A DNA stretch of 64,000 nucleotides from Diphasiastrum complanatum (lineage: Eukaryota; Streptophyta; Lycopodiopsida; Lycopodiales; Lycopodiaceae): positions 65,916,536 through 65,980,535 of the forward strand of contig CM055094.1 of assembly GCA_029204225.1 (NCBI GenBank), read 5' to 3'. Under the pieces are notes generated by a model. That model saw only the letters and a list, made by a program, of their open reading frames with translations, made no database searches and was not told where the DNA came from. This document shows, piece by piece, positions 35,440 to 47,591 of the stretch. Every line of letters begins with the position of its first letter. The stretch's first letter is position 1. The position numbers and the translations under genes are program-made.

Positions 35440-35790
35440 AATTTTTTTTATTCTTATTATTTTCTAGTATTTTTCTGGAATTAATCGCGAATTTTCTTGA
35501 CTTCTCTCAATCTTTCAATATCATTTTAAAAGTATTTTCGAGAACTTTTTGAGATTCTTTCGTGACACTAAATTTGTTAATCAAATTTTCATAAATCATT
35601 TTCAATAAATTTTCGAGAATCTTTTCTAAGATTATCTCTAGTTTTTTGAGAAAATTTCTAGTATGTTGCTAAAATTTTCGAGAGTTTCTGTATCATTTTT
35701 TAAGATCCTTCGAGAAAGATTCGTGAAACTTTCTAGAATCTTTCTAGCATATTTTTGAGAATCTTTTGAGAATCTCTCGACATACTTTTT
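35440..35790. repeat. Array of TTCNNGAA palindromes, copy B
   Basis: Shorter version of the copy A array, with at least six TTCNNGAA words; indels account for the lost ones. Confidence 0.7.
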
Positions 35791-36164
35791 GTATCCCTCC
35801 ATTAAAGATGATGGCCACGTTATCATCATTATTCACACGTGTGTACGCTCACAGATATTGTTTGTCCTTAATTTATTTTTTCTTTTCACAAACGGTCTTC
35901 CGTCATTAAAGATCGATCTGGCAATTATAGTTTCAAACACTGAGCCATGCACGTCCTCCATAAATGGAAGTGATAGATGTCAAGTCACCATGACATGTCA
36001 TCATCCCTTCCACATCGCTACTGCTTATCAGTGTTATTTTCCATTTTTCTTCTTCACACTTTCTACCTGCAAGTTTATGCTTTCCTGCGCTCATTCTCTT
36101 TGTGATCAAAGCACTCTTTTGCAAACTATTGCGATCTACGGAGCTATCGTCAAACATTCGACCA

Positions 36165-38194
36165 ATGGCTTTCGGATCAAGCTCTAGCTCTAATATCATC
36201 TGGAAAGCACGTGCAGGAATCCGCCTGGCATCCATCCAGTCCTTTTTGGATCGATGCAGGTTGGGTGATTTGAAAGTGGATCCCTCCATCATCCTCTATG
36301 AAGTCAGTACTGAGTTTGTGAACTCTATACATTCAATTTCGTAGGAGGAATTCAAAGTTCACATACGAGACAAATTCTTCACCATCTCTGAAGATTTGTT
36401 TTGCATAGCCCTCGGACTACCATTGGATGGGAAGCTGGTTGTGACAAATAAAGATTCGGTGGATGAAGCTGCCCACTTCCTAAGCAGCTACTTCGTGCCC
36501 ACGAAGGGGTACAAAATCTCTATGATCCGAGATGCGACATTCAAACTATTTTGTAAATACGCAAACCAAGCCATATTTTTGACGGATGCGGATGCGACTA
36601 TTACAGTTCAAAATTTTGGTTACATATTGGATGCGCTTGCGGGTAATCCATTATGCTTCGGTGTTATCATGTACAAAGCTTTTTTGCGATGGATCAAACA
36701 TCAAAAGTTTTCTGGAATCGGAGCCCATGTTTCTCGCCTATGCGCTCATTTTCAAATTTTGGCTGAGCAAGAGAAAATACTGCTGACGGGAAGGATGTTG
36801 GCTCCTAAGCTTATTGATCTTTCCAGCCTCAAATCTGTTCCTATTCCGGTTCCATCTGATGCTACACCAACAGTCGAAGTAGCAGCCACCACTACTATGG
36901 AGAGTGAAGCTGTGGCAATGGAAACTGATGGAGCTGCTGCTGCTGCTGATTCTTCAAAGCCAACATCTGCTTCCACATCTCAGAAGCAGTAGAGTGCATC
37001 CACCTCTAAGGATGACGCAACCCAGTCTGACACTTAGACAAAGGACAAATAGCTGCTGAAGGCGACATTGGGGCACCTGTGGCAGATGAAGAAGAACCAG
37101 ACGACCAGCCCCAGTGGATTCGATCCATGACAGAGAAAGCCAAGAATCTAGTGGCTGAAGTATATGAGTTTGACAAGTACCACCGACAACTCACGATGCA
37201 GCTTATCACCTTAGAGAGAAAATCACTAGATTCTCTGAAGGAGTCCTTCGAGAAGATTGATTCGCTCGAATCAGACAATACGAAGCTGATCGAACAACAT
37301 CGTTCTCTTGAAACACAGCTTTAGACTCTAATAAAGAAAGCTGATTCTTTGAAGCAGACAAAGAAGGTGATTCAGGCCAAGTCTGGCAATTTTCAGACTC
37401 AAAACGATTATTTGAAACAGCAACTTTTGGCTGGGAATCAACATAATGTCATGCTCCAGAAACATTTACAGGAGGAGCGAATGACAAGACTAAAGACAAA
37501 AGCTGCTCTGTCTCTGAGCACCAATGCAGGGTCAATCACAGTCGATCTCACGAAGCTGAACCAACTCCAAGGCCAGATGCTCAAAATTTTTTGAGTCGAG
37601 TTCTTACAACCGCTCGAGGATGCGAAGGCTCTTGTCGAGGAAGAGTTGGCTGAGCTGAAGGAGCTCTCCAGTGACGCCACCCCATCTTGCAGCGGGCCCG
37701 ATGCACATGATGAATACCTTCAGGCCCTTCTTCGAATTGATGACCTCACACAACAACTCCAAGCTGTGCCTGCCTGCACCGGAGCCTCAGACCATCTAGA
37801 ATTCTTGGAGGCTGTCGAGAAGATTGACCAGCTCGAATAGGAGTTGTCGAATCTTAAGCAACAAATGGAAGATCAGAAGCTGGCTGCTACGTTGCAAACT
37901 CAGGACTTGGCAACTACATCTACATAGCCAAAGCGAATGTGGCGAAATCAGTCGAAGGTATGTGCTGACAGATTCCGTGCATTTGTTGAACGCTTCTGGA
38001 AATGGTGTCCACATGCTTTTAATATTGAGTTGCAATGGCGTGTGGATTACATGATGCTACCAGGCGCAGTAGGCATCGCCTTCGACGAATGGAAGCGACC
38101 TTGGGAGAAGGATGACTTTCTCTGGTTATGGGCCCAGCTCTCTATCGAGCAGAAAGGATGTCTCTGCTGGGGCATAATCCAGGGTAAGTTCTAG
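36165..38194 (+). pseudogene. Gypsy extra ORF with long coiled coil
   Basis: ATG 36165 (MAFGSSSSSNIIWKARAG), stop at 36342, then a globular domain (36345-36830, with EDLFCIALGLPLDGKLVV and KYANQAIFLTDADATI) of the type found as an additional ORF beside pol in Tat/Ogre-like elements. An Ala/Thr/Ser-rich stretch follows (36840-36990), then a long Leu/Glu/Lys-rich coiled coil (37079-37930, with ITLERKSLDSLKESFEKID) and a final basic/aromatic part (FVERFWKWCPHAFNIELQW). Stops at 36990, 37322, 37592 and 37838. The function of this ORF is unknown in the family. Confidence 0.65.
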
Positions 38195-39149
38195 GTCGTA
38201 CCTTTTGGATTAGCAGAGTTATACATAGGCTCTTCGGCTATATATGCTCTCGAATATATTCGAATCAAATAACTTCAATTTTTGCGGAACGAAGATAATA
38301 AGCGATATTTTTGAAGCGAAAGTTGTAGTTTCAGCTGTACAAACCACAAGCTGTTGCGGATTTAGGCGCATTCGACGATGTAGGTTTGCTGATTAATATA
38401 AATATGGCTTATCCGAAATTATTCAGTCTTTATGTGGATTGGGAGCGAAACCTTGCAGAATATTTTGCGGAGATTCGACATAATTTGCAAGATAGAAGGA
38501 AGTCATTCTGTTATAAGCAATTACGTAGATATACATTTTAGCAGTTTGGTACCTTTGCGGCGAAGACATTATTTTTTGTTCAGAATCTTTATGTTAAAAG
38601 CAATTTTATTAGATTTTCAGCTCGTTAATGTAAAGAAATCACTCTACGTAGTGATTCAGGTGAAGATACCAAGTTAACCCAGGAGCGGTTTGATGGAACA
38701 TTGCTCCCGGTTAAGTTAGAAGAATTCGGCAACTTATCAGTTGGCCATTATACAAAATCAAAAGAAGACTTGCTCTTGATCAAAGCTCAACAGAACTTGG
38801 AGCTTGTTCAGAAATTATATGAAGAACTGAATCATTCATGAATATTCATTCATGCCTTTGTCGTGGTAATGTTGCTATAGGATGCTGACTTTTTGAAGTT
38901 TGAAGATGTTTTGAAGTTTGATTCCAGTTTTCATCCGCAATTCAAAGATCAACTCAAAACAACCTATTCAATTAAAGAAACAACAAGACACATATTCTCT
39001 AAGACGAAGAAATATCTAAAGGACGAAATACACGAAGAAATATCTTTTCGCCTCAACGAAAATCTGACGAATAAGAATGTTTCTTGAATAATCCTCGAAA
39101 TAAGGATGATATGTTCACGAGGACGTTTCACATTTGAGGAAGGGGATAT
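38195..39149 (+). other. 3' noncoding part of the gypsy mosaic
   Basis: Contains a short open frame (38893-39087) without a recognised domain. It ends with a polypurine tract, GAGGAAGGGGATA, immediately before the 3' LTR at 39150. Confidence 0.55.
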
Positions 39150-39290
39150 GTGATGTCACGAAAATGTTAAATATTGAATATCAACATAAATATGGCATGA
39201 TATACTCGAAAATGAAGATATGAGCTGGTTAAGTATAGATCATGAAGAGGCCTAAGTCATTTTTCGAGAATATATCTCCTAAGTACTTTA
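39150..39290 (+). repeat. Truncated 3' LTR of the gypsy element
   Basis: Starts TGTGATGTCACGAAAATG and follows the first 140 bp of the 5' LTR at 23130 with few differences, then stops near 39290, where other gypsy sequence begins. The rest of the LTR is missing. Confidence 0.82.
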
Positions 39291-40341
39291 GACAACTAGA
39301 AAACGCTAAAATGGTTCATAATGTAGAATGAGCTTACTTCATAATGTAGACATGAGCTTACTTCATATACATGTTGCTAAAGGTAACAACATCACTTTAC
39401 CAATGCACTACAAATCTTACCCATCCGTGCAAGCCATTCTCGGTGGTGGGTCTGGCGTGAATATTATCGCCCTGTCCTTAACCAAGGCATGGGGAATATC
39501 CACATTGGAAAAGCCTAAGTACGAGTTACGAATGGCTGACGAGAACGAATGACGATGCCTGTCGATCACATAAGCAATTTACCGATTAAAATTACAAGTT
39601 TGAATTTCACCATAGAGTGTGTCGTACTAGATCTTTCTGATGAACCACACACCTATCAATTCCTTCTTGGAACGCCTTGGTTAGAAATGGCCGGAGTGAT
39701 TCAAAATTGGAAGAAAAACAAAATAGTTTTTGGCAACAAAGATAGGAAAATCTCTGTCGATGCCACGAGAAAGATAAAGCATGCACGAATTGAAGACGAT
39801 TGGTCTTCAACTACATATGATAATCCAAAAGAGTATTGATTCAACTATAAAGGGTCAGTACGTGTAGAGTACTTATATTATCAATTGGGGTCATGTCCTA
39901 GCAACCATTGATTGTGTCAATGCCACTCTTTGTGAACAAGAAGTTCAGGAAGATGAACTAGTCAATGTTACCATAAACTCCACGGATATCAACACTCTCA
40001 TCCTGTCTTTATACATGATAGATGCACTCCCTATTGAGTGGATACCTGAAGATGCTTTTGCTACTGAAGTATCCACCAGTGAGGATGGCGTTTTTATTGT
40101 GGAAGAACATGAGTTATCTAACGACCAGCTTATTCACTTGCTGGATCCAGAGCGATTAGGAAAGCGTCGTATATCGAGAGAAATTAAACTTCCATCAACA
40201 TTGGCTTGTGTGCAACACCCACAACCAATAAACACTCGTGTATACAAATCAAAATTAAAAATCTATCAATGGGACATACACAATGATGAAGTATTAAACA
40301 CCATTGACGAAGACTTAGTTTGCGAAAATTCACAACCTTAA
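39291..40341 (+). pseudogene. Second gypsy protease/spacer fragment
   Basis: The protease core at 39328-39552 reads VQAILGGGSGVNIIALSL; the family has D-G-(G/A)-S here, so the catalytic Asp is replaced by Gly. It continues after a frame change at 39549-39839 with FLLGTPWLEMAGVI, typical of the protease end of plant gypsy elements. 40015-40341 is an acidic spacer like those before RT. A partial duplication of CTTACTTCATAATGTAGA lies at its start. Confidence 0.75.
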
Positions 40342-41290
40342 AAAATTATCGAGCTGGTTTGGACACACATACAAGGGAAGTGCATATGCTGTAGTCCAAA
40401 ACAGCTTTTGGTGCCATTTTGATTGAGGGGCCAAGGCGGGGAAATAGATGAGCTCGTTGCCTTTGACCTCTTTAATTGTGACTGGTAGCTGCCAGCCGCC
40501 GCGTGAGCTTTCGTATGGATACTGGACCAGGTAGGCATTGATTTCATCCTCTACCATTTTGGGTCTTCTGAAGGCACGAATGGCAGAGATCGATCTCGAG
40601 CCTTGGGATGAAGAGGCTTGTGCTTGGTTCGGATCCGCTTGTAGTGTGGTATCAAGACCTGTATCTTGCCCTTGTTCTTGTGTATCAAGCCTCATCGCTG
40701 CTTGTCCTTAATCTTGGCTTGGACTAGCCTACGCAGTATCATAAGTGGGTGGCATTGGAATCACCATCAGGGTCAACTTGGGTTTCTGTGCCATGAGGTT
40801 TTGGCACACCTTGAGTGCGTTTTTTGCCTGGCTGATGAGCTCTTGCTTGGCACTCGCGTGATATCTAGCGAACTCATCTTGGTAGTTGTTTAGGGTTTGA
40901 GTGTAGATCTGCACCTGCTGCCTGTAGAGGTTCATTTCGGCTTGGGTGAGTGGCCTATTCGACGTCTTGGCTGGGCTGACCATGCGGCCTTCTCTGCTTG
41001 GAGCGCTTGCACCTCCGCTCCCAGGCGCGTGTTTTCTATTTCGTAGATTTGCAATTGTGCATGGAGGGGGACTAGCCTTTGCGCTAATTCTTGCTGGAGC
41101 TATTGGACTTTGGCTAAGGCATCCGTAGCTATCTTAGAGAGGCCCGTGATATAGTTTTGGAGGCTATCTTTGTGTTTTTTCAATTTAAGGACCTCGTCCT
41201 TTTGTGCCTACACATGTTGACTGGCTAATTGCAGGTCTTGCTGGAGTTTGGTGAGTTCTGCTCGCAGCTTCGCATTATCTGTCATTAGTT
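40330..41290 (-). pseudogene. Coiled-coil extra ORF of another gypsy element
   Basis: Minus-strand reading from about 41290: a Gln/Leu/Lys-rich coiled coil (LRAELTKLQQDLQLASQHV, then IYEIENTRLGAEVQALQAE) with stops, then NLYRQQVQIYTQTLNNYQDE (40983-40729), then a globular part (40695-40330) with RRPKMVEDEINAYLVQYPYE. This layout is that of Tat-type extra ORFs. It is convergent with the fragment at 39.3-40.3 kb. Confidence 0.5.
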
Positions 41291-41562
41291 TCACCATTAT
41301 TGCTTTGGCCGCAAGCGCCTCCTGAACAATAGTGCCCAAAATTTGGTGCGCCGAATATAGATTTGTAGGGACCACCGGTATGGGTTGTTGTAAAGGTGTT
41401 GGCTACTGTGGGGGTGGAATTATCTGCACATCTATAGCCGCATCATCTTCAACGAACTTTTTGGGCTCGACCATATCCTTTGGCTGTGTAGAATCAGCTC
41501 GCAGAGGTGAACGTGTGTACATTGTCTGAGTATATGAGTCATCAGACAGCTGATGCTTTGGG

Positions 41563-42113
<551 letters not shown>

Positions 42114-42139
42114 TGATAACTTCTGTTTCTTGTTCAAAC

Positions 42140-42345
42140 CTCAGATGTTGCGAATTGTCGCGAACGATTCGTGAAATCTTTTCTGGATTGTTCTTCAAGC
42201 TCACCTGTCGCGAAACTATCGCGAACAGTTCGTGAAATATTCTGGATTTCTTCTTCATGCTCAAAGTTGTCATTTGTCATGAACGATTCACAATAGACAA
42301 AAATGTCGTGAAGAGACAAGTGTCGTGAACAATTCGCAAAACACG
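42140..42345. repeat. Four TCGYGAACRATTCGYGA near-palindromes
   Basis: Copies: TCGCGAACGATTCGTGA (~42158), TCGCGAACAGTTCGTGA (~42220), TCATGAACGATTCACAA (~42277) and TCGTGAACAATTCGCAA (~42324), spaced about 50-60 bp. Confidence 0.6.
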
Positions 42346-43160
42346 AAGCTGAGACGAAGAGATAGACTGTGACCAGAATCCAGCTGGCGCCAAGTTCCTA
42401 TGGCTAAAAATCTTTGATCGGTTCTAGCGGAGTCCAGAGAGCTCAGATCGATGTGCAATCACCTCACACGATCTAGGCATGATTAAAGGAAGCCTGGGGA
42501 TCAATAAAATCTAGAGAGAGAAAATGACTTTCTAGATAGAGAAAATCCTAGAGAGAGAAAAATGTGCTTTACCAGCTTGGGTAGAGTGCTTGGTATGAGG
42601 GGGGGTGCCGAATCACACCAATACTATAGGGGAGTGCGGGTTGCGACTCAGGGCGAGCTCCAACCAAGTCTCAGCCTCCCTTGCTGGAATGTTGTCATGG
42701 CTCTCGCCTTGGCATGCTAGCGCCCCGGAGACTAGGGTCGGTCACACACTTGAAATGTAACCTTCTCAGATTTATTAATAAAGTGAGATTTTTCTCAAAC
42801 TGACTCTGATTACCTCCTGGGTTTCAGTGTTCGGTAAAAGCGCCAGTTGTAAGGCCGCTTTCAAAATTTTTAACTTGGCACATAGCTGAGGGTCGTATCC
42901 CGGGACGCTAGCGGTATGCCGTCGGGACCATTCGGTCCGTGGCGCCACCGGTATGCTGTCGGGACCATTTGGTCCAAGAACTGGTTGTTTCCATATCTGT
43001 TGCGGCTTGTGGTTCTGAGTGTTCCTTGCATGAACGTGAATGAGTTAAGCTCTTGGGGAACGGGCTCTAACCTGTCGGCTGAGTTGGATGGCTTGCTTGG
43101 GTGGATGTTACCTGTTTATGGCTGTCCAGTCTGGCGTGGCACCAGGTTGGCTTCAAGTGC
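42346..43160. other. Noncoding, LTR-like repeat region
   Basis: GC-richer than its surroundings. It contains a tandem pair of TATGCYGTCGGGACCATTYGG (42915-42975) and an AATAAA-like TTATTAATAAAGTG at about 42770. Probably part of an LTR or other noncoding repeat; no gene recognised. Confidence 0.4.
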
Positions 43161-43400
43161 TCGTGACGAAGCTTTCAGTTGGTTAAGTCTGATGTAAGTC
43201 AGACCGCTTGCTTGGAATGGATGTTATTCGTTTGTAACGAAGCTTTGAGTTGGTTAAGTTTGATGTATGTCGGGCGGCTTGCTTGGAGGGAAGTCATTCA
43301 CATCGGGACCCCTGATTTGGCATGGCGCCAGGTTGGATCTCAATGTTGGTTTTCGGAACTTCAAGTTGGTTAAGTCTGATCGTTGTTGGCGAGTTGGCTG
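43161..43400. repeat. Imperfect repeats of AGTTGGTTAAGT-containing unit
   Basis: AAGCTTTCAGTTGGTTAAGT (about 43169), AAGCTTTGAGTTGGTTAAGT (about 43240) and TTCAAGTTGGTTAAGTCTGA (about 43360), each followed by a GGC/ACC-GCTTGCTTGG-like block. Confidence 0.6.
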
Positions 43401-43580
43401 CTTGCATGTCAAGTGGGTTTGGATGGCAAGAGTTGAAGGCTGGGAAGCTAAGTCGTGGTTCCCGGCTCCCTTTGGGATGCTTGCGCTACATGTGGTATCA
43501 AAGCCGACTGGCCGGTCAGCTATGCGGATCTCACGGAAATGGCCACGGTTTGGGGTTCATCAAGACAACTGTTGTGCAAG

Positions 43581-43966
43581 GTGCTGCCCATAGTGTAAGC
43601 ACGGGTGCGTCCACGGTCGGGGTGGTCGGCAGAACGGGGGACTTGATGAGTCAAGGTGCTGCCCTTGAGGTGTAAGCACGGTCAGTTCTCGCGGTTCGGG
43701 CTTGGCGCTGTCTGCACATTGGACGGATGAGACAAAGTGCTGCCTAGGGAGGTGAAAGCACGGTCTGTACCTTGTTGGGTGCGGGGCGACATATTTGAAC
43801 TGTAAGGGTTAACCATTGATACAGAGATGCTGCTCGAATTTGGGTGTAAAGCACGGGTGGTTAGCTGCCGGTGCGGGATAGCTGCCGATCGTTTAGCTAT
43901 AAGGGCTATCGACCAAAAAGTGGTGGGGCGTGACTGAGGCAATGTGCTGCTTAATGGTGAAAGCAC
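43581..43966. repeat. Five serial GTGCTGCC...AAGCAC hairpins
   Basis: 43581-43602, 43656-43679, 43737-43761, 43827-43854 and 43944-43966. In each, GTGCT (once ATGCT) pairs with AGCAC across 12-18 nt, and the 3' arm is preceded by GGTGTA or GGTGAA and followed by GG. Spacing 75-117 bp. Confidence 0.7.
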
Positions 43967-44241
43967 GGATAGTTGGAGGGGTGTCCTATGTGGGTTGATT
44001 CCGTGATCGATTTGTATGGGCGCGGCCAGACAAAGGTCCGTTGGCAGGACCATCTCAAAGGGGGACCTTGTCTTTGTTACTTGTTAGTAAACCTGCCTGA
44101 GTGTCTTACTTGTACGTATTCGTGGTGAGTCTTAGTACTCGTGCTTTGCCTGGTTTGCATGATTGCTTGTGATACAAGGAGTTGATGGCTCGAGAAGGAA
44201 CCTTTTCTTTGAAGACTGATACCATCAAACAAAGAGGACTA

Positions 44242-44735
44242 CAGAATCTGTGGGGCGGATTTGCAGTACTCACACGTGAACGACAACAAAACGACTCAAT
44301 GTTTGCAAAGAATGGATGGCTAGCCTGTTTCTTAGGTTAGTTTCATTTGCGACAACGCCCACCAGACGCAAGCAGGAAGTCAAAAGTTGGAAAGGGCCAT
44401 TTCAGGGGAGATCTTCTATGGAGCAGTTGGTCTTCATTTTGGGACGGCCACCTTCGGAACTGAAACTCACTGAGCATGGGTGATATCCAGAATCTGTGCG
44501 GCGGATTTGTAGTTCAAGTACTCGCACGTGAACGACAACGAAATGACTCAATGTTTGCAAAGGATGGATGGCTAGCCTGTTTCTTGGGTTAGTTTCATTT
44601 GCGACAACGCCCACCAGACGCAAGCGGGAAGTCAAAAGTTGGAAAGGGCAATTTCAGGGGAGATCTTCTATAGCAGTTGGTCTTCATTTTGGGACGGCCA
44701 CCTTCGAAACCGAAACTCACTGAGCATGGGTGATA
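44242..44735. repeat. 246-bp tandem duplication
   Basis: Unit 1 (44242-44487) and unit 2 (44488 to about 44735) both start CAGAATCTGTG and end GGGTGATATC. They differ at few positions and by small indels. Confidence 0.9.
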
Positions 44736-45402
44736 TCCAGTATCAGTTGGGTTTTTCCTCAAAGGGGCACATGTATGGCCAAAATGCCACGTTAAAATCC
44801 ACTCCTAATATAGGTTAAATCAAGTCAAGAGAGTTGGTAATGTCTATTTGGTTGTCATCCCTACTTTACAGGACCTAAACCTAAGTTTAAGGTGAAAATT
44901 CGACCAGCTAGCTACCTACCAAGCATAACTCTAGGATCTAAGCTAAGGTTTCATTTTAAGTCAAGGAGAGTGAGTTAACTTCCTTATTACATGCTGGAAA
45001 TCCACCTAGCTTTAAGAAGGAAGTCGAATTTGCTATGTATTCCCTCTCTCCATAGTGAGAAGATAGAAAATTTTTGGAGCTCATTGGCAATCTCAAGCTA
45101 GTTCACTATGTACATTGAGTTTTTGTGATCCAAATGAAACCAAATCAATTTCTACTTGTTTCTCAGGTTGAAGGCCGTACTAAAGCCTGTAGTATACACA
45201 TGTGGTCTCGAATTTCAATGTTGATCAATGCTTTTGATTGTTAATGCTTGTTGTTTGTTAATGCTTTTGTTTGTTAATGCTTTTGATTGCTTTTAATTGC
45301 CAATCTAGATCAACTTTTTTGTGGCTAGTTTTTTGATAGATTGTTAAGCAAGCATCCAATCACTCTTGTGGATCTTTGTAGATAAAGTACAGTACTTTCA
45401 CA
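44736..45402 (+). repeat. Probable Copia 5' LTR (3' portion certain)
   Basis: It ends in CA just before a Copia-type PBS at 45403 and precedes a Copia gag in the same orientation. The left boundary is not determined. Short TTAATGCTTTTG repeats lie at about 45238-45300. Confidence 0.55.
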
Positions 45403-45415
45403 TGGTATCAGATCC
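45403..45415 (+). other. Primer-binding site of Copia element
   Basis: TGGTATCAGATCC, close to the initiator-Met tRNA complement TGGTATCAGAGC that plant Copia elements use. Confidence 0.8.
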
Positions 45416-46212
45416 AAGTACAAGAGCATAAGCCATTGATCGAATGCAAATCCATTTTTAGCAAGTTTTGGTGATAAAAACTAGTATTGAGAGGGCAAGT
45501 TAGAATCTTGATTTTGGTTAGGAGATTTGATCCCAAACTTGGTAGGGGTCCAAATCCATACTGTCCACATGTGTGGGCACCTCTGAACCTGCATTTAATG
45601 CATGGTATTCATTTGATCCAAAGAAATTCAATTTGTGAGCTTTTGATGTAATTTATGGTGGAAATCTTAGGATAAGTTACCAAGATTGAGTGCCATTGAT
45701 TAGATTTGACATAGGGTCATGCAATCTAATTAATCTAGGCTGAAATAAGGTCCTCTAAACTTGTTTTACACGTCTTGAAAGTACATCAAAAAGTGTGAGT
45801 GAGATTAAGTCATGTTTTTGTCCAAAAATAGCCAAAATTGGCAAGATTTGATTGTAAGTAGATTTCACATCATCTTATCTTCATTCCAATTTTGTGAGGG
45901 AGTGCTCGAACTGAGACTATAAGTCCATTTGTTGGATTAGAAATCTAATTTGAGTGAAACACTACAAGAGAGAGACCTTAGTGAGTTTCTAGAGACAATC
46001 AAATCCATTTCTTGGCAAGATTTGTTTGAAAGTAGTTTTCACTTCATCTTATCTTCATTCAAGCTTTGTGAGGGAGTGATAGAATTGTGATTATAAGTCC
46101 ATTTGTTGGATTAAAAATCAAATTTGAGTGAAATACTGCAAGTGTGAGACCTTTGTGAGTTTCAAGTCAATCAAATATATTTCTTGTTTGTAGAAGTCAC
46201 TAGTAAGATGGG
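45416..46212 (+). repeat. Copia leader with 174-bp tandem duplication
   Basis: Noncoding leader between PBS and gag. GCAAGATTTG...TCAAATCCATTT at 45841-46014 is repeated at 46015-46195, period 174. Confidence 0.8.
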
Positions 46213-47591
46213 ATCTACTGGAGCATACGTGACCTTCTAGAAGCTAGTGAGAGATTGAATTCTACAAATTATGCTATTTGGAAGGTTAGGATGGAGTCAC
46301 TCTTGGTGCTCCAAGACCTTTATGAGTTCTTGATTGAAGATGAAGATGAACCTCTAGGTGCACATGAGTTAGCTAGACACAAGAAGAGATCTAGGCTTGC
46401 ACTTCATTGTGTGAAGATGAATGTGAGAAATGATTTGTTGAGAGAAGTATCAACATGTACTAGTGCTAAAGAGGCTTGGGAGTCTTTAAAATCAATCTAT
46501 GACTCTAGTAACACTTCAAGAGTACTCATGCTTAGAAATCAGATTTTGCAAAGCATGAGGAGAGTGCACATGATTATGTACTCAGAATCAAGTCTCTAAA
46601 TAGGGGGTTGGCTTCCATTGGAGAGAAGATTCATGATGGAGAGCTTGTACAAATTGTTCTTAATGGTCTAGGAGATGACTTTGCAAATTTGGTCCAAAGT
46701 TTTGCCATCCAAGACACTTTGCTAACTATAGAAAAACTTCACAGTGTGTTAGTTGCTGAAGAGTGCAGGATGCTCCATGCAAAATCTAGGATGAGTTCCT
46801 TGTCTTTGTAGGATGGTGATGAGAAAGCCAATTTCTCATTCAAGGGCAAAAAGAAGACCAATGGAAAGAAGAAGCATCCAAAGGAGGCCAAAGAAGAGGA
46901 TGATGCATCAAGCTCAAAGAACAAGTCAAAGCAAAAATGCTTCTTTTGTGAAAAGAAGGGGCATTATGCATCTGAATGTTACAAGAGGCTAAGGGCACAA
47001 GTGGAGGAGGACAAACAAAGAAATCTTGCAAAGGAGGAGGAGGAGGATGAAGTAGATGTATTCTTGATGGCATCTACATCCTCACCAACAAGCAATAGCA
47101 ATTCAAGAGACAATTGGTGGATCGACAGTGGGGCTAGCTCCCACATGTCTTGTGAAAAGGACTTTTTCTCAACCTTACACTCTTTCAATGATGCTAAAAA
47201 GTTTGTCTTTACTGTAAATGATGAAGAGTGTAGGATAGATGGTGTTGGCACCATCTCTTTGTGTCTACAATCCTCAAAATGCATGGATCTAGAAAATGTC
47301 CTTTATGTACCATCAATCACCAAGAATATGCTTAGTGTTGGTCTACTCTTAAAAAGTGGTTTGGATGTCCACTTTGAGCATGGTGTTTGTTTCATCTTGA
47401 AGAATGATGTTTGCATTGCAAAGGGATTTAAGCATGGAAGATTGTTTAAGTTGGAAGCTAGTGTTGCTTTTGAGAGGGTGAGCTTGGCAAAGGAGGAGAT
47501 CACTCAAGAGGAGATCTTGGCAAAGTGCGATCTTGCTTGCATTGAGGAGGAGCGTCGTCTAATTGTTGTTTTCCTTCTCATTTCACCTTGA
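46213..47591 (+). pseudogene. Ty1/copia gag and protease
   Basis: Gag begins near 46251 with LNSTNYAIWKVRMESLL, followed by the UBN2-type capsid (KEAWESLKSIYDSS), a frameshift at about 46565 and a stop at 46811. A CCHC knuckle, CFFCEKKGHYASEC, lies at about 46939-46980. The protease active site is WWIDSGASSHM (about 47115-47148), followed by VLYVPSITKNMLSVGLLLKSG (truncated family block) and GRLFKLE, the entry to GAG-pre-integrase. The sequence then leaves Copia at about 47500-47590; integrase and RT are missing. Confidence 0.92.

Noticed and set aside
42384-42395. TGGCGCCAAG as a gypsy primer-binding site
   Set aside because: Only the first seven bases fit and no LTR pair could be placed around it.
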